From contig NC_079889.1 in assembly GCF_029227915.1 (NCBI RefSeq), forward strand, positions 3,782,001 through 3,846,000: 64,000 nt of DNA, given 5' to 3'. The position numbers and the translations under genes are program-made. Below the pieces are notes generated by a model that was not told the origin of the DNA, did no database searches, and saw only the letters and a list, made by a program, of their open reading frames with translations. This DNA comes from Hydractinia symbiolongicarpus (Eukaryota; Cnidaria; Hydrozoa; Anthoathecata; Hydractiniidae). Below, one piece after another: positions 13,446-24,021 of this stretch (positions are counted from its first letter, which is position 1; every line of letters starts with the position of its first letter).

Positions 13446-14849
13446 GCCAGACAAGCAATTTTCAGACATACACCGCATCGTTTTAATTTATCGGTGCATG
13501 AAAACATTATTTCCACGGCTTTCTTTTGCTCCTTTGATATCTAAGCAACAGAACATGTTAATAGACCGGCGAAGTCCCTGGGAACGAAGTTTTCATTCAC
13601 CGGAAATAACAAAGTGCCCATTCATACGTAAATAATGCAAATTTAAATCTGTTGAATCAATCTGAAATTCAGCGGACATAATATTTCCAGATACTTCTTA
13701 GACTACACCAAGTTAGCAATCATACTAGATCCCTAACACCAAGTACATAGGAAGTATGCATTACTTCCTGACATGAAATGAATTGTTTTGCCTTCACATG
13801 AAAAAGTTTGATTTCGAAATTCTTACTGAACACCTTAACCTTAAAGAAAATTTGTTTATTGTGCATCTTATACGATCCACTATGTGGCTACAGACTGAAC
13901 AGAAATTATCTCATTAAGTCTAACAGTCCGCATGACAATTGAAAGCAACGTGTGTGAGAGCTATTTGCAGGGGTGTTGAATAGGTTAAAAAATTCGTGAC
14001 ATTCCACTTTTTTCTTGCTACTGGAAGATGTGGAAAGCTTTATTTTCGTGAAAAGAACAAAAGTTTGATTTTTGTACATTTCATTGGAGTTGGTGTTACG
14101 AGTAACACTACGATGGAGAGCATGCCGAAGACAAGTGCGAAAGAAGAATTGTAAGTGGCATTATTATTGAAATAGATTATGTAACAGACGTGTCCTTAGC
14201 TTTTCACATTTTGTTAGAAAAATTTATTCTTTTTCATTATAACATTCAATACATGGAATCACAGTTCCGATATTTACTTGCGCACGCATCTAAGTGATTA
14301 CGTAATGCCCGATGCGCGCGCAGAAATGGAGGTTAAAATGTAAACAAACTAAGAAAAAACATGGCACTATGATTGAGTGTATTGATCTAAAATATATTTT
14401 TTCATTAGTGTATAAAATATATAAATGGCAAATTAAGCAAATATGAAGTCAAATGTTAAAAAAAAAAAAAAAATAAAAACCATTTTTGAAACAAATCATA
14501 TCATTTCTCCGAAACCTAACTCCCGCTGTTTGAGATTTTCAGATAAAAGAAAAACACCCTGGAGACGAGGTTGAGTCATTAAATTTTTTTTAACCTGAAT
14601 TTTAGGGGTCATTACATTGCCACACAAAAAGGTATGACCCAAAATACTTTCCCCTATAATAAGATAAAAGTCATCATAATCTCATCACGATGAAATTCGA
14701 TATTTCTCTTATAAAAATCATACTTTTTTAATTTGGGCTTGATGATTCTTAAAAAAATTGACATTTTGCAGTAACTGCTAGTATGCCTATACTTTACTAT
14801 AAAAACTTTACTATAAAAAATAAAAAAGCGAAAAATAAATGAAAATACA
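13446..14849. other. intergenic with one candidate first exon
   Basis: At 14113-14150 an ATG opens 12 codons plus 2 bases (MESMPKTSAKEE) and ends at a consensus donor GTAAGT. It could be the first coding exon of an unidentified + strand gene. Its phase does not fit the acceptor just before the glycosyltransferase start codon. The rest is AT-rich and contains a poly(A) run near 14459-14474. Confidence 0.35.
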
Positions 14850-16086
14850 ATAACATTATTTAAGTATTTATTGGCTACGGTAAAATGGGACGACGTGGTA
14901 AAAGCAACGGATGCAAATGAAGCATATGATAGCTTTCTGAAAATTTTTTTGGAAAGTTATGATGCGGCATTTCCAGAAGAAATTAAGTTTATTAAGACCA
15001 AAACATTCTTTAATCCCTGGATGACTAGGGGCCTACAAAAATCTTCCCGAAGAAAACAAAAACTATATGAAAAGTATTTAAGAAAGAAAACCTACAGGAA
15101 TGAAACACTGTATAAAAATTATAAAAACCTTTTTGAATTGATAAAAAAGCGTGCTAAGAATTTTTACTTCAATGAACAAATTAATAAATACAAACATAAT
15201 GCAAGAAAAACATGGAATTATAATCAGGGAAGTGATTGGTAAAATAAAAATTAGAAGTAATAATTTTCCTTCAAAACTTGTAAACGACGAAAATGAAATT
15301 GAAGAACCATCTTTGATAGCTGAAGAATTTAACAATGTTTTCACTAAAGTGGGGCCGACCCTGGCGTCGAAAATAGGTCACAGTGCAAAATCCTTTAGAT
15401 CGTATTTGTTATATCACGATAATGAAATAGAGAAAAAAGAGCTAAGTGAGGAGGAACTAGAAGCAGCATTTCATTCTTTGCAAATCAACAAAAGTCCTGG
15501 CTTTGATCAAATCAGCAGCAATGTCTTAAAGAACTGTTTCAATGAACTAAAATCTCCACTACTCCATATATTTAATTCATCTCTAATTAAAGGCATTGTT
15601 CCTAAAAAGTTAAAAATAGCTAGAGTTGTCCCAGTCTTTAAAGCAGGAGAAGTTTGTAAAGTATCTAACTACAGACCAATTTCAATACTCCCTTGCTTCT
15701 CGAAGATTTTGGAGAGAATCATGTACAACAGAGTTTATTCTTTCTTGAACAATAACGATATTTTGTATAATAAGCAATTTGGATTTCAAGCAGGTCATTC
15801 AACTGATCACGCAATCATTCAGTTAAGTCAGGAAATATTTCAAGCCTTTGATGAGAATAAATTTACAATTGGGGTCTTTATTGATCTCAGTAAGGCATTC
15901 GATACAGTCAACCATGAGATTCTATTAGAAAAACTAAAATACTATGGCATAAGAAATACATATCTCGCATGGTTCAATAACTACCTCTTCGAAAGAAAAC
16001 AATATATTTCTTATGACGAAGGAAATACTAACTACAGGATTATAACATGTGGAGTACCTCAAGGGTCAATTTTAGGGCTTTTTTGA
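14850..16086 (+). mobile_element. LINE (non-LTR retrotransposon) fragment, broken reverse transcriptase
   Basis: The first frame (about 14850-15242) encodes the linker that usually sits between endonuclease and reverse transcriptase in CR1/L2/Jockey-like LINEs (NPWMTRGLQKSSRRKQKLYE). A single-base frameshift near 15210-15225 moves the reading into a second frame ending at 16086. That frame carries RT hallmarks: NKSPGFDQISSNVL, VPVFKAG then NYRPISILPCFSKILERIM, GFQAGHSTDHAI, FIDLSKAFDTVNHEILLEKL and GVPQGSILG. It stops just after the last motif, so the catalytic F/YADD box, thumb and 3' end are gone. The endonuclease is missing too. A dead internal fragment; exact clade is inference. Confidence 0.88.
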
Positions 16087-16867
16087 AATTTCTGATTGAA
16101 ATTTCTGATGTCAAAAAAGCGAACAGAGGTCTAGGGAACAAGGTTGGTTTATAACCCATAATACAAAATGGTACACTTTTTTTTAAGAAATTTTTACATA
16201 AGGATGACTAAGGCTTAATTCCTAAAATTTTAAGAATGTTTAAAGAATAAGGACAAGGCTCAGTCATCTTAACCATAATATACATTTCATCAATTTTTAT
16301 ATCTGTTTTAAATAATTTTAAATAGTTTTCGAATAATTTTAAGAACCACTTTAAGAATTACCTAAAAATGCTTAAAATGTTGATTTTCCAAATGGATTTC
16401 TAAATATACAGCATTCCATGCCAGTTCTCACACTTAATTGCACAATACTGCATACTCTCTAAAATTTAGGAAATAAAGTCTTGGTAATTCTAATGCAGAA
16501 AAAGTTTGTTAATGCTGATCGCAGATTTCTTCGGATTATATAATCAAGAGAAACGGTCCTGCAGTTATGACACGCCCTGTAGACGTGATCTAAAAAAAAC
16601 TCTTAACTTTCGCAATACCATCATCCTTATGATACCTAGCTACGTGGAAAATATAGAAAAACTTTTATCTTTGGAATTGAAATGAATATCGAAGATCAAT
16701 AAGCGTATTCACACACATACGAACGAAATGGTTTTTAAGAAATATTTAATTTATATATTCAGAGTTTATATATTCATGCAAAAGAAATATAAAAAAGAAT
16801 GGTGAAATCACCATCTGTGACAAAGACCTGGTTTCTATGCATTTGTGAAATAGAAAAATGTCAAAAA
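16087..16867. other. intergenic, AT-rich
   Basis: TTAAGAA-rich sequence from about 16180 to 16390. No gene recognised. Confidence 0.4.
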
Positions 16868-17448
16868 CGTTCGTTCGTTCGTTCGTTCGTTCGTTGGTTC
16901 GTTCGTTCGTTCGTTCGTTGGTTCGTTGGTTCGTTCGTTCGTTCGTTCGTTCGTTCGTTCGTTCGTTCGTTCGTTCGTTCGTTCGTTCGTTCGTTCGTTC
17001 GTTCGTTCGTTCGTTCGTTCGTTCGTTCGTTCGTTCGTTCGTTCGTTCGTTCGTTCGTTCGTTCGTTCGTTCGTTCGTTCGTTCGTTCGTTCGTTCGTTC
17101 GTTCGTTCGTTCGTTCGTTCGTTCGTTCGTTCGTTCGTTCGTTCGTTCGTTCGTTCGTTCGTTCGTTCGTTCGTTCGTTCGTTCGTTCGTTCGTTCGTTC
17201 GTTCGTTCGTTCGTTCGTTCGTTCGTTCGTTCGTTCGTTCGTTCGTTCGTTCGTTCGTTCGTTCGTTCGTTCGTTCGTTCGTTCGTTCGTTCGTTCGTTC
17301 GTTCGTTCGTTCGTTCGTTCGTTCGTTCGTTCGTTCGTTCGTTCGTTCGTTCGTTCGTTCGTTCGTTCGTTCGTTCGTTCGTTCGTTCGTTCGTTCGTTC
17401 GTTCGTTCGTTCGTTCGTTCGTTCGTTCGTTCGTTCGTTCGTTCGTTC
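16868..17448. repeat. GTTC tetranucleotide array, about 145 units
   Basis: About 581 bp of tandem GTTC. A few variant GTTG units are confined to the first 65 bp (near 16895, 16920 and 16928); after that the array looks perfect. Because the unit is 4 bp, every forward frame reads Phe-Val-Arg-Ser and every reverse frame reads Asn-Glu-Arg-Thr without stops. The long ORFs on both strands are therefore artefacts. Each unit adds one CpG, making this by far the densest CpG cluster in the window. Confidence 0.98.
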
Positions 17449-17906
17449 TCCGGCCATCAAAGTTCAAATTAAAAACAACGACCGTCGATCAGAAATTCAC
17501 CCTACTTAACACTTTCTGATGCAACTATATAGCTTTGCACAAGAGTAATTTCTAGTAATTAAGTGGGTGACCATGTTGCCATGGTTATTCATTTACATGT
17601 AATACCTTAGAGATATTACTAGAAAGATTAACCACCGTATCAGCTTAAAGAAAATTTGGAACAATGGATATATATATATTTTATAATGCAACCTAACTAA
17701 GTTATATAATTAAATCATTTAAAATTATTGTTTTCCATGAATATGATTATAATAATTCTATGCTTTATAAACAACCTATGCTTCGATAAAAAACGTTTGT
17801 CAACTCTGTAGTGTATTGTGTGAATCAAACAGTTTGCAGTTGTTGCCTAAAATAAAAGAACCTTTTACAGGAACTTTATTAAGAAAAAGAGGTATTCGAT
17901 TTTTAA
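17449..17906. other. upstream region of the glycosyltransferase gene
   Basis: AT-rich. An acceptor-like TTTTACAG ends at about 17870, so a 5'UTR intron or trans-splice site is possible. A TAA stands directly before the ATG at 17907 in the same frame, which fixes that start. Confidence 0.35.
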
Positions 17907-18971
17907 ATGGTTGCTAAAAAGGCAAGTAGCTCCTGCGAGAAGAACGTTCAAGCGATAAGCATAGCATTCATATTATCAACGTGTATAAGCGTGCCGTATT
18001 GGATCATCAGCACTTATTCGTCTTCCGAAAAGTATTACTTGCAATTCAAGAATGTCTATATTAACATACCATCGGAAACACCGGAAAATAAGGCTGGAGT
18101 TATGATCCATATAGATAACAGCGTTACTACGTCAAAAGGTTATATCGCTAAACTTAACGACGACGTTCTATCAAGTTTCTGCTCCAAAAATTATTCTGGC
18201 AAAAAAGGAGGAAAAGTTTTATCCTACACCTTGTATGGTGGCTGGGCAAAGAATCCGCACTGGATTGGTATGATGCATAAAATAGCTGAAGAAGCCAGAA
18301 ATTCCACTATCTATCGAGACTGGACCCTTAGATTGTACCACAATGGTGATATACCAAAGATAAGACGAAAGCAACTGGAAGAAAGAAATAAAAACCTGCA
18401 GTTATGTGATGTAAACTACATACCACATTATGGTAACTTAAGCCATTTGAGCAGCATGGAATGGAGATTACTATCTTTTGGGGATAAAACCCTAGATATG
18501 GCATGCTCCCGTGATATTGATAGCCCGTTGTGGCAAAGAGAATTTGATGCCATTGCACAGTGGATTAAAAGCGGCAAGGCATTCCATTGTTTTCGCGATC
18601 ACCCGCAACACGGAGGATGGAGAGTGTTAGGAGGAATGTTTTGCTTCCGAATTTCCAAAGACAAAATCCTTTCGAATCAGTTTTTTAGGGCGATATGGGA
18701 TAATTTTAATATCAAGAATGGTACTCGTGAACCTAGAAAGGAGTCCGACCAGCATCTAATACGGAAGTACGTTTGGCCAGTCGTCAAAAATGATGCAATG
18801 GAACACGATTCGTACAGCTGTGATAGATACCCAGGTTCGATACCGTACCCTAGCAGACGATTAACGAATACTAGTGGATTTATGGGTTGCAAGCGACCCT
18901 GTGTTAGAGAATTGCCTCCTTGTCCCCGTAAATGTCGGCCAAAGAATCACCAGGATTGGACATATTGTTAG
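17907..18971 (+). CDS. predicted type II membrane glycosyltransferase, single exon
   Basis: 354 residues without introns. A short basic N-terminus is followed by one hydrophobic segment (residues about 16-35), giving the type II topology usual for Golgi glycosyltransferases. Residues 104-148 (LSYTLYGG... then WTLRLYHNGD) fit a nucleotide-sugar-binding fold. The core is SRDIDSPLWQRE at 201-212, with an Asp-x-Asp pair, then an FHCFRDHPQHGG-type segment at 226-237 and LGGMFCFR. From memory, this D-x-D-S / RE / RDHP-x-H / GGM order is characteristic of a family of uncharacterised GT-A-like proteins found in bacteria, large DNA viruses and marine invertebrates. The C-terminus (about 326-354) is rich in Cys and Pro (C-x3-C, CPRKC), suggesting disulfide bonds in the lumen. 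Donor and acceptor cannot be told. The lack of introns beside intron-rich neighbours fits retroposition or old horizontal transfer, both inference. Confidence 0.75.
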   Translation: MVAKKASSSCEKNVQAISIAFILSTCISVPYWIISTYSSSEKYYLQFKNVYINIPSETPENKAGVMIHIDNSVTTSKGYIAKLNDDVLSSFCSKNYSGKKGGKVLSYTLYGGWAKNPHWIGMMHKIAEEARNSTIYRDWTLRLYHNGDIPKIRRKQLEERNKNLQLCDVNYIPHYGNLSHLSSMEWRLLSFGDKTLDMACSRDIDSPLWQREFDAIAQWIKSGKAFHCFRDHPQHGGWRVLGGMFCFRISKDKILSNQFFRAIWDNFNIKNGTREPRKESDQHLIRKYVWPVVKNDAMEHDSYSCDRYPGSIPYPSRRLTNTSGFMGCKRPCVRELPPCPRKCRPKNHQDWTYC

Positions 18972-21356
18972 ATTTCATTTTTTTTCCCGATATTGTGACA
19001 TTTTTTAATAGTTAGGAAAAATGGCCTGAGTACTAATGCTTTGCCAACAACGGCCAATTTTTCCAAATATTATGTCCACGGTTGTAAGCTCTAAGGAAAA
19101 AAAAATCCGTAAACACTGTCTAAATTGTGGAACTAGCGAATGATACAACGAGCTACTTAAATGTTCTTGCTTATTTTTTTATAATTAACTGTATCAAATA
19201 AAATCATGTTGTTTTTTATATGCCGTCAAGCAGAGTTAGCTGTAAGTAATCTATGTGATAAAATACGCGTTTTGAGTAAGATCAATTTCTGGATGATAAA
19301 AACAATAAAACGTTCAATCTCTGGAGAACAATGATATCAAATCAATGTTACATTATCGTACTGGATCTTTCAAAACAAGTAAAAACAAGAAAAAATAAAT
19401 AATAAATAAAAATTAAATAAAATAAAAATTAGCCTGGATGTTTTCGAAATTGCGTCTCATCAAAAGCGACACTTGATACTGCTGCATTGCGAAACCCTAT
19501 TTTGCAATGAATCCGCACAAAAGCTCGCAAAGCTTATTAAGCCGTAGAAACCACGCCAAGTTGGACACGTGAAGCTAAAAATATCACATTACCAGAACCT
19601 ACCCCATTCGATTGAGTCAAAATTAAGTTTCATCAAATGAGCTATCTATAACGTAACTCAATACCTTCATTAAAAATTCAACAAGTGGTATTTTCATAAT
19701 TTTACGTTTTAAATGACTGATTTACATTGAACTATAAGCTTCCGAATAACTTCACAGATTTTCATTTTCTGTGTGTATTCAATGAAAGAAGAGTAAAATT
19801 TTATGAAGTAAAATCTACGGGTGGTGATCTGTGAGAATATATTTTTGAATTGATCTGATTTCAATTGGTGATGATTTTGACAGTTCATGGACAAACTTTC
19901 ACTGCTTTTATTGTGTTTTATTTACATACATAGGAAAGTATTGGTAGAATAATTTGAATTTGTTGGAGATGCGAAACTGTCCAATAGAGAAAGATGCTCT
20001 CAGCTAAGTATTTATTAACAATTGCCTAAATTCTCCTTTTTTCAACTTAAAATCACTTTTTGCGTTTACGTCAATGTCTTTTTGACAAGACTTGTGTATT
20101 CTTTATTGAACGACGCAAATTATAGCAACAAAAAATCTAAAAGGAAGAAGAAGAATGATAGCTAATAGTTAATTCCTGGTGGTGAAATTAGCTTTCACTT
20201 CACTATAATTCCCAGGGACTTTTTTAACTACAATTTTTTTCAAAATAATATAATACAGAAATACAACATTGAGAAAATTATTTATAAAAAGAGAGTAAGT
20301 TTACACAACAAAAGTTAATCTTCGGTTAGGTAAAGTACATCTTGGATATTTGGGGTGCAAAAAATAATTTCACACGATCAAAATGGTTTAGTAACTGATA
20401 AGACTGAGTATTATCTATAAGTTGTTTGCTTATATCAGAATTTGTGTACCATAATTTGTGGATATTCACATAGCGTGTTTGGTAGAGAAATGAATTTTTA
20501 TTTCTGAAAATTTCATATTAAAATTGAAAAAAATTGTAGCTAAGCAATGTAATGTAATATCAACGCCACTTTTTTTCACCAGCGATTCCAAATAACACAT
20601 GGAACAAGGGTAATATATCTCCTGGTGTTATGAGCCATTTCATAGTAAATCAAAGATCATTCGCCATTATAGCATGCTTGGTTGAAGCTGCCATAGTTTA
20701 GTATCTGGCATGGAAGTTGAGACGAGTCAACTTTTAAACGTTTGTAGACGGATAACTTTTTTGAATAGAATTTTTTATCTTTATTATTCTATCTTTATTG
20801 TAATGGAAGTTAAACATATTCAGTATTGAAGTTTGAACGGTACATTCATGAACACATTAAAAAACACACACTCAACTTAACAAACTTAAAACATAAAATT
20901 TTAGCTAAGGCTTAACGTTCCTTGGGTTTCTGTATTTTACCAGATCAATTGTTGCTTACTTTTCGCTTGTTGATTACGTTATTGCAAAGATCGAAATGTG
21001 TGTTTGTTTGCTCAGTTAGGTTGGTGTGCTCATGGCAATCAACCTTTAGACTTTCATGTAGGACTTTTATAATATTTAAAGTATTTGCAGTGTCTTTGTA
21101 ATTCTTGTCTTTGTTTATTTTTTTATATTTACTCACTCCAGGCTGCCTGTTGCATAGCAATTGCTTATAAAATGTTTTTTGCGTTGTGTGTCATGTGTTT
21201 TTTTATATTAATTATGTAAGTTGGTGAATCCAGTTGGTGAGTCTTCTATTATAATATTTGTGCGTACGGTTGATCTTAAGAATCTTATAAAGAAATAACA
21301 GAACTCTGATAAATAGTCAAATATTAATTTTCAATCTTCTTACTTCGTGTTACAGT
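18972..21356. other. 3' flank and intergenic DNA, no gene seen
   Basis: AT-rich. A 71-codon minus-strand ORF at 20945-21160 is hydrophilic but matches nothing I know. Confidence 0.4.
19197..19202 (+). promoter_or_regulatory. poly(A) signal AATAAA for the glycosyltransferase gene
   Basis: AATAAA lies 226 bp after the stop codon in an AT-rich 3' region. Position fits a short 3'UTR, but AATAAA is common by chance here. Confidence 0.4.
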
Positions 21357-21692
21357 TTTTTTCAAGATAAAGAACAAGCCAAATTGATATTGCAGTTCAA
21401 AACAGAAGGTAACGAAAATATGGACGGATTCTGTAGCTTACTTACAATTGATAGAGCTGTTCTAAAAGGATGAAAAGAAAAAAGGAAAGATGAAGAACTG
21501 ACTAAAATTATGACCCACAGGACCGTCGACATAGTAATAAAAGTGAAGGGAACTTGTATTAGACACGAAGAAGGACTCGCCATGGTTTGGTCAGACAAAG
21601 TGGAAAAAATTTTTAATAAATCCTTCTTGCAGAATGCCATAAAGGAAACTTTCCTACCTTTGGATCATATTAAAACATACATAAACTATTAA
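21357..21692 (+). pseudogene. TGA-interrupted ORF, unknown family
   Basis: One frame runs from a splice-acceptor-like TTACAG (ends 21355) to TAA at 21690-21692 and is broken only by TGA at 21471-21473. Before the stop it reads FQDKEQAKLILQFKTEGNEN...; after it come a Lys/Glu-rich stretch and VDIVIKVKGTCIRHEEGL then MVWSDKVEKIF. Composition is protein-like, unlike the low-complexity ORFs around it. I recognise no domain. It may be a decayed exon or transposon remnant, or the true last exon with the part after TGA as 3'UTR. Confidence 0.35.
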
Positions 21693-22467
21693 CGTTAAAT
21701 TATAAAGATTATTGCCGTGATACCTGATTTCTGAAAAACGTTATTAGGTAAAAGAGTGATGGGATGGGGGGTATGCTCCTTGCTACCCACCTCTTCAGTG
21801 TTGACGGTCCTGACTAATGTCTTTCATTTACATGGTAAAACTTTTATGTTACAACTCCGAACTATGAAGAGCAAACAAGCTATTCGCTTCCTTGTGGCTA
21901 AAAAAGAAAATTTTCTTTCTCCCACGTAAACCATTGATGTTTTGGAACAAGATTTTTGAAACTAGCATTTTTTGGATATAGAATATTCCTACAGTAGTTA
22001 AAATTGAATGTTATATTGAAAAATTCCAACAAAGCTAGATAAATGTTGCTGAAGTTCCTTGAAAATTTCTTCTAATTGACCAAAAAAGTAATTTCCTTTC
22101 TTAGTCAGGAGATTTCAACCAGTACAATGTTTTCATGAAAGTGCATAATTTAACACAAGTCCGCATATATGTTTTTTTGTTTGTTTTTACGCTTTAGTTT
22201 GTAATTTCATTGGGTCTTTTAGCCCAAAGGCTAGTGCGTTAAATTAGTGCGTTGGTGGTTAATATTACTAGCTGAATATCTAAGCTGTTTGCGTTTACTA
22301 GAAAAGTGTATTTCAAAAAATTTGTTGAAAAATTTGTAGAAATATAAGTGAACTAAAAATAATTTTTTTTCAAAAAAATTTAGATAATAATAAAGAATTA
22401 TTTAATAACTCACAGTACGTATTTCTAAAACAACACAAGGAGAAACGTTTCCAATTGGTTAACAACG
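21693..22467. other. intergenic, nothing recognised
   Basis: AT-rich sequence without coding character. Confidence 0.4.
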
Positions 22468-22540
22468 ATGAAAGCTGAACCAATCAAATTCTTACTTAAC
22501 CTATGGCTATTGTTTCTTTTTTTTGCGTTGCTACATGGTG
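22468..22540 (+). CDS. candidate signal-peptide exon of an unidentified secreted protein
   Basis: ATG opens 24 codons plus one base: a short polar start (MKAEPIKF), then a strongly hydrophobic core (LLNLWLLFLFFALLHG), then a consensus donor GTAAGTGAC. A signal peptide ending in a phase-1 donor is exactly what the first exons of the cadherin and astacin genes in this window also show. I could not find a matching phase-1 exon downstream with confidence. Either the gene continues through poorly recognisable exons before 28.9 kb, or this is a remnant. Confidence 0.45.
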
Positions 22541-23261
22541 GTAAGTGACATTCATTTTAAACATTTATTTATTTTAGGGATTTTATAATATGTGAGTGAC
22601 ATAAATTGAGATAAATTAACCTGACATCACAAATACGAACGTTTACAGAGAAGTACTAGACAAACTTTGAAGAAACCGTAGAGATAATTCTAGTAATTAG
22701 CTAGTTAGTTGTACGTCCTCAACTCTATTGTATTTATTGTCCTAAACTTTTAAAAAGGTTTAATCTTTTAAAGGAATGAAGAAGGAAGGAAAGAGAAATA
22801 TGCAAAATTTATTATTCAAATTAGCAAGTCACCACGTTAGCCTGAAAGTCTTTTAACTTTAATGCTTATAGTGGAATAGCTGTCTCATTAGCCAATCATT
22901 TCAAACGTTGTGTTTTACTTTTAAAAGTGTTGGAGGTAATAAGTTTTTAAAAAGAATTCCTGTATTGGTTAAGTAATGATGTGAGCTGTGTTGTAGCTAT
23001 TAAGTTTGTAAAAGGAATTCCTATATTTTTGTATATTAGTTAAGTGATGCTCTGAGCGGTGTTTTGATTCGCAACATGACCTATAGGTAGCAATGACTGG
23101 TTTCCTTTGTATTTTTACTTCATTTCCCAATCACAACAACAAAAACTAGGAATAATCACCCATATATTTCTGCTGGTAGAAGGAGTCCAACTCTAAATGC
23201 TTTGGCGATTAAAATCCCTTCTGATAAAAGTTACGTATGCAGTACATTGGAGGTTAACATA
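22541..23261. other. intergenic or intron
   Basis: Around 23143-23250 a frame is open with balanced composition (HPYISAGRRSPTLNALAIK). It does not continue the phase of the signal-peptide exon and runs into the MITE. Not called. Confidence 0.3.
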
Positions 23262-24021
23262 TTAACCCTATTCGGTCCGGGGGGGGCGGATTCCGCCCCC
23301 CCTGACGGTTTTTTTTAATAACTCCTGATTGCTTTCTTATATGGCTATGATACTTACTGAGTTTCAACATTTATCTATTAGACACCTGCATGCTAAATTT
23401 TTAGGTCCCATACCATTCAGAGGCTTTGATATTGGCCATTACTCGAAACTACCCCTAAAATCTCTATGAAATCCTTATAATGGGGAAAATATAATAACTC
23501 CTGTTAGGATTATCCTTAGAACTTGAAACTTGCAACACAACTTTGTTTCGTCAACAAGAATCATTTTGAATAATTTTGACACGTGACTAATCCGATTTCC
23601 CGATTTTGTCGGATTTTACCCGAAAATCGGGAAAAAACGGATTTTCGGTCAATTTTTGGCAATTTTTTATTCGATCCATGTAAAAACCGAAAGATATGTT
23701 AAAAGCATTTTATTTAGCTTTCAGAAACTTCAAAGAGAATGTAAAAATTTGCTCTAGAACAAAAGTAATTATATTTTAGGCAGATAGTGGCATTTTTAAC
23801 AAATATTACTAATTTTCAAGCTTCTGATGACGTCACAGAAAATGTGCTGATGCAAGCAAAAATTTATTTCCGCCATTTTGTTCCTTTTATGACGTACTAT
23901 AAGTGTGCCAAGTTTGATTCAATTTGAACAATCCTATGAAAAGTTATTGAGGGGGGGGGGGCGAAATCCGCCCCCCCCCGGTCATAGTATGTTCGAAAAA
24001 CCCCGGACCGAATAGGGTTAA
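23262..24021. mobile_element. piggyBac-like MITE, copy 1 (TTAA target site)
   Basis: Perfect terminal inverted repeats starting CCCTATTCGGTCCGGGG, with TTAA immediately outside each end (23262-23265 and 24018-24021). TTAA duplication plus a CCCTA start fits the piggyBac superfamily. Next to each terminal repeat lies a G/C palindrome, GGGGGCGGATTCCGCCCCC on the left and a near copy (GGGGGGCGAAATCCGCCCCC) on the right, able to form strong hairpins. The internal 750 bp is AT-rich without transposase. A second copy lies at 51738-52486. Confidence 0.85.

Noticed and set aside
16868-17448. CRISPR-like array
   Set aside because: No spacers; pure tandem 4-bp units in an animal genome.
16799-17519. 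Long FVRS-repeat ORFs (+) and NERT-repeat ORFs (-)
   Set aside because: Direct result of a 4-bp microsatellite without stops in any frame.
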